Positions 17,852 through 24,643 of a stretch of 39,946 nucleotides of DNA are shown here, in pieces. The stretch's first letter is position 1; each line of letters opens with the position of its first letter. The notes beneath the pieces are model-generated. The model had not been told where the DNA came from, did no database searches, and was given only the letters and a program-made list of their open reading frames with translations. The DNA comes from Bacteroides sp. (GTDB taxonomy: Bacteria > Bacteroidota > Bacteroidia > Bacteroidales > Muribaculaceae): NCBI GenBank assembly GCA_014802045.1, contig JAAVDA010000008.1:28283-68228 (forward strand), in the 5' to 3' direction. The position numbers and the translations under genes were made by a program.

Positions 17852-17960
17852 CAAAATAAATTCCAAACCCCCACACACAAATCCCCCCCCACGCAAACGC
17901 CGGAATTTCCCCATCGCAGATATTACCGGATAGAAGCGCATCATTATCAGGAATAATCGC

Positions 17961-17968
17961 TATATTTG
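17961..17968 (+). promoter_or_regulatory. -7 box directly abutting the transposase start
   Basis: Reads TATATTTG, with only four bases between it and the ATG at 17973. If used, the transcript would begin at or inside the start codon (leaderless). Confidence 0.4.
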
Positions 17969-17972
17969 CATC

Positions 17973-18419
17973 ATGAGCAAAGTCAACGCCTTATACCATA
18001 TCGTCTTCTGTACCAAACGTCGGGAATCCACTATCCCTGATGAATACCAGACAGACGTTTACCGATTCATCTGGACCCAACTACGGATGTGTAATTGCGC
18101 ATTATACCGCATTGGCGGCATCGCCAACCATATCCATATGCTTATCCACCTCCATCCCACAGCCAGATTAAGCGATGTGGTCCGCAACATAAAGGCCAAC
18201 ACAAGCCGATGGCTCATGCAAGACTCAAGATTTCCCAACTTCAACGGATGGAGTAAAGAATATTATGCCATGACCGTCTCACCGCGCCATAAAGAAGCCG
18301 TAATTCGCTATATCAGCACCCAGCGCGAACATCATGCCGCAACAGAGCTCGAAACCGAGATTATATCACTCTGCGAAGAAAGCCAACTCGAATACGACCC
18401 GCGCGACATGACAGACTGA
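17973..18419 (+). CDS. Y1 (HUH) transposase, IS200/REP-associated TnpA family
   Basis: A protein of 148 residues, normal for single-domain TnpA. The HUH metal-binding motif is NHIHMLIHLHP (His-Ile-His, about 49-51). The catalytic tyrosine is most likely in AVIRYISTQREHH, about residue 109. Typical blocks are present: the start VNALYHIVFCTKRRE, then KANTSRWLM and the Tyr-rich WSKEYYAMTVSP. These enzymes cut single-stranded DNA at hairpins and act as IS200 transposases or as domesticated REP-associated transposases (RAYTs). No tnpB accompanies it. Palindromic repeats start six bases after its stop, favouring a RAYT-like system. The frame looks intact. Confidence 0.88.
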   Translation: MSKVNALYHIVFCTKRRESTIPDEYQTDVYRFIWTQLRMCNCALYRIGGIANHIHMLIHLHPTARLSDVVRNIKANTSRWLMQDSRFPNFNGWSKEYYAMTVSPRHKEAVIRYISTQREHHAATELETEIISLCEESQLEYDPRDMTD

Positions 18420-18573
18420 CTACCCATCTCCCCACGCTGCAAGCGTGCATAGGATATTGGAGCGCATAGGGACGTTGGGAGGGCGCGCGGGAAGCGCGCC
18501 ATCTACATATCCACACACCGAGACGCACCGACACACGCCCACCCACACCAAGGCACGCGGGAAGCCACACCCA

Positions 18574-18623
18574 CACACACCGAGGCGTGCAGAGGCGCGC
18601 GGGAAGCGCGCCATTCGTTAGAA
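18574..18623 (+). repeat. 50-bp direct repeat, copy 1
   Basis: Identical over 50 bases to 18904-18953 (offset 330). The unit runs from a CACACAC tract through CGAGGCGTGCAGA, the GGCGCGC hairpin and the linker ATTCGTTAGAA. Confidence 0.85.
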
Positions 18624-18745
18624 ACCCCACGCTTGCAGCGTGGGGGAAACGGCGAACATCCCTCTCTCATCCGGCGCTTCGGAGATGCGCCATTTGTACA
18701 CAATCGCCTCTCCGAGGCTCATTTTCACACATATACGCCTCATCT

Positions 18746-18798
18746 CCCCACGCTGCAAGCGTGGGGTTTCCAACAATCTGCGCTTCTCCGAAGCGCAG
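18746..18798 (+). repeat. Double-hairpin REP-like unit (island 1)
   Basis: Hairpin CCCCACGCT-GCA-AGCGTGGGG (18746-18766), linker TTTCCAACAAT (18767-18777), then hairpin CTGCGCTTC-TCC-GAAGCGCAG (18778-18798). Both stems are perfect over 9 bp. The inverted unit at 18594-18645 has the same first stem, linker TTTCTAACGAAT, and a different second stem. Confidence 0.8.
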
Positions 18799-18903
18799 GA
18801 CGCACCGACACATACCCACAGACACCCACCGAGGGGCACGGGGCGCGCCGACACATACCCACACACACCGAGGCACGCGGGAAGACACACCCACACACAC
18901 GAG

Positions 18904-18953
18904 CACACACCGAGGCGTGCAGAGGCGCGCGGGAAGCGCGCCATTCGTTAGAA
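18904..18953 (+). repeat. 50-bp direct repeat, copy 2
   Basis: Second copy of the block at 18574-18623. A further short repeat containing CCGGCGCTTCGGAGATGCGC follows each copy (18668-18691 and 18968-18991), so a larger segment was duplicated and then diverged. Confidence 0.85.
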
Positions 18954-19009
18954 GAACATCTCTCCCTCATCCGGCGCTTCGGAGATGCGCCGAGGCAGGG
19001 AGGGGGGGG

Positions 19010-19046
19010 AAAACAAAAAATAGGCGGGCCTCACGGTCCGCCTATT
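19010..19046 (-). terminator. Terminator of the SusC/SusD operon
   Basis: The arms AATAGGCGGGCC and GGTCCGCCTATT pair over 12 bases with one G-U and a 4-base loop. On the minus strand it is followed by TTTTTTGTTTT. It lies about 70 bases past the SusD stop. Confidence 0.88.
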
Positions 19047-19116
19047 CGAGAACTATCTTTCAGTATGAAATATAGTGAATATTACTGAGTCAGTAATAAC
19101 GTTAAGTCAGTTGGGA

Positions 19117-20580
19117 TTACTGGGGTTTAACAGACTGCCAGTTAGAATTCTGCTCTACACCGAAACCAGTGTTGATCTCACCTTCGGGAATCGGGAAGAG
19201 GAAGTCGGCGAGCTGGCAATTGTTAAACTTAAACTTGATGTTGGGGAAATCATAAGCTGCCAGACCTGCGGGCTTGTTCCAGCGACGGAGATCCCAGAGA
19301 CGGTGACCCTCCTGGAAGAGCTCACGGCCGCGTTCGTCCTGAATGAAAGTCATCAGAGCGCTGCCAGAGGGGAGGTCGCTTACAGAAGTGATAGCGGTGT
19401 TACGCTTAGCCACCACGAGAAGAGCGTTCTTTGCAGAAGCCTCATCGTTGTTCTTCAGATAAGCCTCAGCCTGAATGAGGAACATCTCGGGAGCGTTGAT
19501 CAGATAGTTGGTAGCGTTGGCAGGGTTGCCTGTGCCATAAGCACCAAACTTACCGCCGTCATAGTAGGGCACTGAACCCTCTTCTGCGAAAGTCATGATA
19601 GACTTACGGATGTCGTCCTCACCATAGAGCGCGAGGCAGTAGGGGGTGGGAGTGATACCGTAGGTAGACCAGAGAGTACCGCAAGAGTTAGCGCTCCAGT
19701 TGTTTGTAGTGGTGATAGCGAGTGCAAAGATGCTCTCGGTGTTTGAAGCACCACCGTTATAGAGAGCCTTGTAAGCCTTGGCGTCGTAGGTCAGAGTTGT
19801 GATACCGCTGAGAGAGATAGCCTTCTGAGCGGCAGTGATTGCCTCTGAATAGTTCTCCATATAGAGATAGGTGCGGGCAAGCAGACCATAAGCGGCAGCC
19901 TCGCCAAACACGAAGAGGTCTTCGCGGTCGCCAACGGCTTCGAAGCCGGCGATAGCATCCTTGAGGTCGTTGACCACTGCGGTGTAGCACTCACCCACAG
20001 TGTTGCGCTTCACTTCTTCATAAGCCTGAACCGGTTCGTCGACAACGACCACACCCAGAGAAGAAGAGAAGTCCTGACCGTTCACCTTGATCTGATGACC
20101 GTAGACGTTGGTCATGGTCAGAGTGGCATAAGCACGCAGAGCCTTGGCCTCGGCCTTATAGAGAGTGAGCTCCTCCTTATCGCTTGCAGAAGCGTCGGCA
20201 TAGAGAGCGTCGCAAGCCTTGATCACACGCGAAGAGTTGTCAACCACCTTATAGCCGTAGTTCCAGATATATGAGATATAAGTATCTGTGGGCTGATAGG
20301 TAAACTGGTTGATGGTGTTGAAGTGACCCTTATCACCGTTCCAATAAGCGAGGTCAGAAGCGATATCGCCGATATTGGTGGCATAGTTACCTGCAAAATA
20401 GTAGCGGTAGAGGCGGTCATAACAACCATTGAGAGCGCTGCCGATGTTGTTGACACTGTTGAGACCGGTATCAAGGTCGATACCATTATAGATATTTGTC
20501 TCGAGGAACTTGTCGCCGCAAGAGGTTGCTCCCACTGTGAGCATCACTCCGGCCAGTGCCTTGATAAATATATTTTTCAT
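19117..20580 (-). CDS. SusD/RagB family nutrient-binding lipoprotein
   Basis: A protein of 487 residues with a lipoprotein signal (MKNIFIKALAGVMLTVGATS, then Cys21), so it should be an acylated surface or outer-membrane protein. It starts GDKFLETNIYNGIDLD, typical of SusD, and has TPR-like helical segments (for example SEAITAAQKAISLSG and DPLG-type YGLLARTYLYMENYSEA). The C-terminus has the family block FIQDERGRELFQEGHRLWDLRRW, about 420-442 (key residues DERGRE and HRLWDLRRW). It forms a lidded complex with the SusC barrel encoded just upstream and binds the ligand. The ligand is unknown; no glycosidase or peptidase is attached to the pair. Confidence 0.95.
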   Translation of the reverse strand: MKNIFIKALAGVMLTVGATSCGDKFLETNIYNGIDLDTGLNSVNNIGSALNGCYDRLYRYYFAGNYATNIGDIASDLAYWNGDKGHFNTINQFTYQPTDTYISYIWNYGYKVVDNSSRVIKACDALYADASASDKEELTLYKAEAKALRAYATLTMTNVYGHQIKVNGQDFSSSLGVVVVDEPVQAYEEVKRNTVGECYTAVVNDLKDAIAGFEAVGDREDLFVFGEAAAYGLLARTYLYMENYSEAITAAQKAISLSGITTLTYDAKAYKALYNGGASNTESIFALAITTTNNWSANSCGTLWSTYGITPTPYCLALYGEDDIRKSIMTFAEEGSVPYYDGGKFGAYGTGNPANATNYLINAPEMFLIQAEAYLKNNDEASAKNALLVVAKRNTAITSVSDLPSGSALMTFIQDERGRELFQEGHRLWDLRRWNKPAGLAAYDFPNIKFKFNNCQLADFLFPIPEGEINTGFGVEQNSNWQSVKPQ

Positions 20581-20617
20581 AATCTTGTTTTCCTTTTAGT
20601 TGAGTTGCTGTCTGATG

Positions 20618-23600
20618 TTAGAAAGTAACCTGTACGCCGCCGGTGAAGGTGAATGTAGCGGGATACTGCCATGCGATAACGCCGCTTGCATAGGTCTCGG
20701 GGTTGTAGCCGATAAAGTCAGAAGCAGTCCAGGTGTGAACGTTGTCGAATGTGGTATACACGCGAACCTTGTTCAGGAATGCCTTGCGGGTCAGCTTGGC
20801 GGGGAGAGTGTAGCCGAGAGTGATGTTGCTCAGACGGAGGTAGTTGCCGCTCATCATCCAGCGAGAGGAGTGTCCCATATTGTTGTACGGGTCACCGTAG
20901 ATATACTGCGGATACTTCGCGTTGGGATTTTCGGGAGTCCAGGAGTTGTCGGCAACAACTTCGAGCGGAGTGCGGAAGGCTGTGTTACCCCAACCGGTGA
21001 AAGAGTGACCGGAGTCATACACCTTGTTGCCGATACGATAGTTGAACTGCATTGAGAAGTCGAAACCGTAAGCGTTGCCGTTCACACCGAACGCACCGAA
21101 CACCTTGGGCTCTGCGCTGCCCACATAGCGCTTGGCAGCCTTGCTCCAGTCGTCGGTCAGCTCGTCGCCCTCAGCGTTGAGGTAGTACATAGCCTTACCG
21201 TTTTCGGGGTTTACGCCTGCATATTCCTTCATGAAGAACTGACGGTAGGGACGACCCTCCTCGATGATTGTATATGTGCTTTCGATAGGCTCATCTGTAG
21301 CGAGCTTGAGCACACGGTTCTTATTCCAGGTGATGTTGGCGAAGAGGTTGATGGTAACGTCGTTGGTGTAGAACACTGTTCCGTTACCGCCGAACTCTAT
21401 ACCGAGGTTGCGCATCTTACCGATGTTTTTGTAAGACGAACCGAGACCGGTGGTGTAAGAAAGAGGCACGCTATAGAGAGCGTCGTGAGTTTCGTCGTTG
21501 TAGAAGTCGAAGGTGAATGTAGCGCGGTTGAAGAGCGACAGGTCAAAACCGAGGTCAAACTTCTTGGCGGTTTCCCATGTGAGGTCGGGGTTGGAAATCT
21601 GCGAGGGAACCATACCGGGGATACCGGCGTAGTTGTAGCCGGCTGCATAGTAGCCGCGGGCAGCGTAGAGCGAGGGAAGCGACTGGTTGCCGACAGTACC
21701 GTAGCTCACACGGAGAGCAGCGTTGGTGATGGTGGTGTTGTCCTTAAGGAAGCTCTCCTCGGTGATGCGCCATTTGCCGCCCACAGACCAGAAGTTACCC
21801 CAGCGATGCTTCGCACCAAACACCGAGCTACCGTCGCGACGGTAAGAAGCCGACAGATAGTAGCGGTTGGCGTAGTCGTAGTGAAGATCCATGAAGTAAG
21901 AAGCGAGGCGCGACTCAGACTTGTAGTATTCAGAGCCCATCTCCATATTGCCGGCGGTGGCGAAGTCACGCATGCCGGAGTCGGCGAAGGGGAAGTCGCA
22001 GCCGGAGTAGTACTCATACCAGTAATCGTAGCGCTGCATTTCCTGACCGAACAGGAGGGCGATAGAGTGTTCCTTGTTGAAGGTGTAGTCCCAACCTACA
22101 GTGTTGGTCCAGGTGAGGGTAGATACGCGGGAGTTGTACTGCTGACCGAGGCCGTTGTAGTCCATACCCTGGGGGTTGTAGACAGCGCTCCAGTAGCTAT
22201 ACTCGCGCTGATCCATGATGTTTGCGCCGAAATTGGTCTTAGCCCAGATGCCCTTGCCGAAATCCACACGCAGCCAGGGGTTGGCAACGATGGTCTGGTT
22301 TGTCACCTTGTTGAGGTCGCCGAGTTCGGGATCCTGCACAGCCAGAGGGTTGTAGAGGCTGATGTGAGAATATTCACGCTCGTCGCCCACACCTACATAG
22401 GGAGAATAGAACGGAAGCATCGAAGTCACAGCACCTACGAGGGGGTTTGAGTTGGAACCGCCGGTGCTCTGAGAGAAGTTGTTGTTGATAGAGTAGCTGT
22501 AAGAGCTGTTAAGACCAACCGAGAGGAACTTATATTTGGTGTCGAGGTTCACACGGCCGGAATAGCGGGTGTTGCTCGAACCGATCACGAGACCGTCGGC
22601 ATCGTTGTAGCCGAGGTTCACATAATAGTTTGTTGAACCGGTTGTGCCGTTGAAAGCGAGGTTGTAGTCAGCATAGTAACCCTTGCGGCTCACTTCCTTG
22701 ATCCAGTCTACGTCTGTCACACCGTCCCATTCGAAACGATTTGTAAAATAAGCGGTAGCGTCGGCGATAGTGGGATAGTGTCCGCTGTTAACAACACCGG
22801 TAGCCAGAGTTGCCATTGTCTTGGCAGCGTTGGCATACTTCATATTATTGTTGGCGATAGAGGTGAAGCCCTGACGTGTCTCGAAAGTAACGTTGAGCTT
22901 GCTCTGACCACCCTTCTTGGTGGTGATCACGATAACGCCGTTGGCAGCACGCGAACCGTAGATAGCGGTGGCGGCAGCGTCCTTAAGCACGGTAACGCTC
23001 TCGATATCGGCGGGGTTGTAGGCCGACATAGGGTCAAACATGTTGTTGTTGCCGCTCATTGTATCATAGTCGGAGTTAACGGGCACACCGTCAATCACGT
23101 AGAGAGGCTGAGCGGAGCTTGAGAGAGTACCCATGCCACGCACGTAAACCGAACCCCATGTACCGGGAGAGCTGGTGGAGTTGTTATACTGGAAACCGGT
23201 AACAGAACCTTCGAGGCTCTTAACGAAGTTTACATCGCTCTTGCGCTCCACAACGTCGCCGTCAACCACTGAGGCAGCACCTGTAAACGCGGCGCGGCGG
23301 GTTGTGCCGTAACCGGTCACCACTACTTCGTCGAGCACAGTCTCGTTGCTTTCCATCACAACCTTAACAACGGGCTTAACGTCTACCTCTACTGTGAGCA
23401 TGCCCACGAAAGAGATGACGAGCTTGTGAACTTCAGCAGGAACTGTAAGCTGGAAGTTGCCGTCGATGTCGGTCTGTGTACCGATTGTTGTGCCTTTTGC
23501 CTTGACTGTGGCACCCGCAATAGGCTCATCGTCCTCAGCGGAGATGACGGTTCCGCGCACATTGACCGTCTGGGCCAATGATGTGAGCGTGAACATTGCC

Positions 23601-23632
23601 ACCGTCACAAGTAATAAAAACAGCTTTTTCAT
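20618..23632 (-). CDS. SusC/RagA family TonB-dependent outer membrane transporter
   Basis: A protein of 1004 residues starting MKKLFLLLVTVAMFTLTSLAQ (signal peptide 1-21). Next comes a carboxypeptidase-regulatory-like beta domain (about 24-95, with PIAGATVKAKGTTIGTQTD and DGNFQLTVPA). The plug follows, with VLDEVVVTGYGTTRR and the SusC signature VTVLKDAAATAIYGSRAANG. A 22-strand barrel follows, ending in Phe (GGVQVTF). I choose the ATG at 23632 because the longer frame has no signal peptide until that Met. SusD starts 38 bases after its stop. No ECF-sigma/anti-sigma pair, hybrid two-component regulator or degradative enzyme is adjacent, so this is an orphan SusCD pair. Confidence 0.96.
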   Translation of the reverse strand: MKKLFLLLVTVAMFTLTSLAQTVNVRGTVISAEDDEPIAGATVKAKGTTIGTQTDIDGNFQLTVPAEVHKLVISFVGMLTVEVDVKPVVKVVMESNETVLDEVVVTGYGTTRRAAFTGAASVVDGDVVERKSDVNFVKSLEGSVTGFQYNNSTSSPGTWGSVYVRGMGTLSSSAQPLYVIDGVPVNSDYDTMSGNNNMFDPMSAYNPADIESVTVLKDAAATAIYGSRAANGVIVITTKKGGQSKLNVTFETRQGFTSIANNNMKYANAAKTMATLATGVVNSGHYPTIADATAYFTNRFEWDGVTDVDWIKEVSRKGYYADYNLAFNGTTGSTNYYVNLGYNDADGLVIGSSNTRYSGRVNLDTKYKFLSVGLNSSYSYSINNNFSQSTGGSNSNPLVGAVTSMLPFYSPYVGVGDEREYSHISLYNPLAVQDPELGDLNKVTNQTIVANPWLRVDFGKGIWAKTNFGANIMDQREYSYWSAVYNPQGMDYNGLGQQYNSRVSTLTWTNTVGWDYTFNKEHSIALLFGQEMQRYDYWYEYYSGCDFPFADSGMRDFATAGNMEMGSEYYKSESRLASYFMDLHYDYANRYYLSASYRRDGSSVFGAKHRWGNFWSVGGKWRITEESFLKDNTTITNAALRVSYGTVGNQSLPSLYAARGYYAAGYNYAGIPGMVPSQISNPDLTWETAKKFDLGFDLSLFNRATFTFDFYNDETHDALYSVPLSYTTGLGSSYKNIGKMRNLGIEFGGNGTVFYTNDVTINLFANITWNKNRVLKLATDEPIESTYTIIEEGRPYRQFFMKEYAGVNPENGKAMYYLNAEGDELTDDWSKAAKRYVGSAEPKVFGAFGVNGNAYGFDFSMQFNYRIGNKVYDSGHSFTGWGNTAFRTPLEVVADNSWTPENPNAKYPQYIYGDPYNNMGHSSRWMMSGNYLRLSNITLGYTLPAKLTRKAFLNKVRVYTTFDNVHTWTASDFIGYNPETYASGVIAWQYPATFTFTGGVQVTF

Positions 23633-23735
23633 ACTTAAGAAAATGTGTAAATAAATAATGATAATTTGAACTGTGTTATGACCTCCGGGAACCATGCGAC
23701 TTCACGTCGGACCCTTGGCCAGAATCATTTCGGCC

Positions 23736-23743
23736 GTAAAGGT
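23736..23743 (-). promoter_or_regulatory. Possible -7 box for the SusC/SusD operon
   Basis: The minus strand reads TACCTTTA, 7 of 8 to TAnnTTTG, about 105 bases upstream of the SusC ATG. The implied leader of about 95 nucleotides could carry post-transcriptional control, which is frequent for susC-type genes. That last point is inference. Confidence 0.4.
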
Positions 23744-23873
23744 AAGCAATATTTCTTAACAAACATTGATAATTCGCCCGCGAATTAGAAATTTTAACAC
23801 ATTTAACGTGAAAAATAGTTCCCCTCCCCCCGATTTAACAGTCCTCCCCGGCCGCCCCCGCGCGGCTATATCA

Positions 23874-24131
23874 GCTCGCGCTCAACCATAGGCTATTATA
23901 TATTCGCCAGCGAGGCGGAGCTTATGCACTCATACATGCACCCGCTCCTGCGGGTGCAAAAATTTTAGCTGATTCAATCCTATGGTTTCGCTCACGCTCA
24001 ACCATAGGCTATTATACATTCACCGGCACTCCCGGTGAAAAACATTAGCTGATTCAGTCATATGGTTTCGCTCACGCTCAACCATAGGATGATAGCCCCT
24101 AAACAAACCGCACCCGCAGAAGCGGTGTGCG
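23874..24131 (+). repeat. Palindromic repeat island 2, beside the second transposase
   Basis: A tandem array with an 80-base period. A 44-base block (starting TTAGCTGATTCA) occurs at 23965-24008 and 24045-24088 with two mismatches, and a partial copy precedes it from 23874. Each copy holds the hairpin CCTATGGTT ... AACCATAGG (23979-24008 is perfect over 9 bp). Other hairpins alternate with it: GCACCCGC-TCCT-GCGGGTGC (23938-23957), CACCGG-CACTC-CCGGTG (24021-24037), and an imperfect one at 24109-24131 just beyond the transposase stop. No gene is seen in 23744-24141. The leftmost part (23744-23870) is an AT-rich then C-rich stretch with nothing recognisable. Confidence 0.8.
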
Positions 24132-24141
24132 AGGATGATGA

Positions 24142-24603
24142 TTACTGAGGCTCCTCCGGAAGATCATATTCCGATATAGCGATTCCAAGCGAACGCAGCC
24201 ACCCTTCATATTCTTCTCTGAATGTCTTCACGCGATGGGGTTGCCATTGGTTGTCAATATATTCTTTCAGGCGTGGCAACCCGGATGGCGAACAGCTGAT
24301 ACGAGCTCCCCCTCTCTGCCAGCCGAAGCGCCCGAGAGTCAATCGTTTTTCGTTGAGCCAACGGGACGATTCCGTTTTAAGCCGCCGGACAATTTCCGCA
24401 TCGGGTGTCATGCCACGAGTGCTGTAGAGCACATGTACATGATCCTTATAACCATTAATTTTCAGTGGTCGCACTCCATCTATATCATTCAGAATCTTAC
24501 CCATCATAGCATAGAGTTCCGGTGCCCACAGGGGATTTATCAAACCTAACCGATATTTCACGGCAAATACGGCCATCACATATTGCTGAGTTATGGTGTT
24601 CAT
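24142..24603 (-). CDS. Second Y1 (HUH) transposase, divergent REP-associated type
   Basis: A protein of 153 residues, distinct from the transposase at 17973. The HUH motif is KDHVHVLYS (His-Val-His, about 53-55). The catalytic tyrosine is in RLKEYIDNQWQPHR, about residue 115. Typical blocks include MAVFAVKYRLGLI at the start, LKTESSRWLNE and FGWQRGGARISCSPS. The usual NQ..HH pair is altered to QWQPHR, and the C-terminal region is more divergent than in ordinary IS200 TnpA, which fits a domesticated RAYT. The frame is intact. Palindromic repeats lie directly beyond its stop, and a related hairpin remnant lies upstream of its start. Confidence 0.82.
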   Translation of the reverse strand: MNTITQQYVMAVFAVKYRLGLINPLWAPELYAMMGKILNDIDGVRPLKINGYKDHVHVLYSTRGMTPDAEIVRRLKTESSRWLNEKRLTLGRFGWQRGGARISCSPSGLPRLKEYIDNQWQPHRVKTFREEYEGWLRSLGIAISEYDLPEEPQ

Positions 24604-24621
24604 AAGGTAAATATAAGGATT

Positions 24622-24643
24622 TCATGGTTCGCGCTCAACTATC
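24622..24643 (+). repeat. Degenerate hairpin remnant upstream of the second transposase
   Basis: TCATGGTTCGCGCTCAACTAT resembles the island 2 hairpin (TATGGTTTCGCTCACGCTC..) on the other side of the transposase gene, but is shorter and imperfect. It overlaps the recQ stop codon (24639-24641), so the recQ 3' end may have been set by the insertion. Confidence 0.55.

Larger units (their letters stand above)
18425..18992 (+). repeat. Palindromic repeat island 1, downstream of the first transposase
   Basis: This non-coding stretch holds several hairpin families. Stem P (CCCCACGCT/AGCGTGGGG, loop of 3) occurs at 18746-18766 and inverted at 18625-18645, with a degenerate copy at 18430-18447. Stem Q (GGCGCGC/GCGCGCC around GGGAA) occurs at 18482-18500, 18594-18612 and 18924-18942. 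Stem R (CTGCGCTTC/GAAGCGCAG) is at 18778-18798. Between the hairpins lie CA-rich runs (ACACACACC) and near-duplicate blocks. Many frames stay open here only because of composition; none looks like a gene. This matches a REP-like array adjoining a Y1 transposase. Confidence 0.8.

Noticed and set aside
15031-17859. Open frame of 942 codons on the plus strand opposite the S8 protease
   Set aside because: It mirrors the protease, yggS and DUF4494 genes on the other strand. Its translation is His/Pro/Arg/Ser-rich without domains, while the minus strand has an intact catalytic set.
17880-17972. Left-flank copy of the island 1 hairpin upstream of the first transposase
   Set aside because: A short CCCACGC match exists but the pairing arm is missing, so it does not support a second boundary.
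18425-18992. CRISPR array as an explanation for island 1
   Set aside because: Repeats are unevenly spaced, occur in both orientations and are palindromic; there are no unique spacers of constant length and no cas genes.
18361-19088. Many overlapping open frames on both strands in repeat island 1
   Set aside because: The sequence is GC-rich and CA-repetitive with few stop codons; the translations are low complexity (His, Thr, Arg, Pro), repeat themselves with the DNA repeats, and show no family signature.
23938-24037. GC-rich hairpins in island 2 as SusC operon terminators or riboswitches
   Set aside because: They lie upstream of the SusC promoter region, lack T tracts and repeat in tandem, so a mobile or REP origin fits better.
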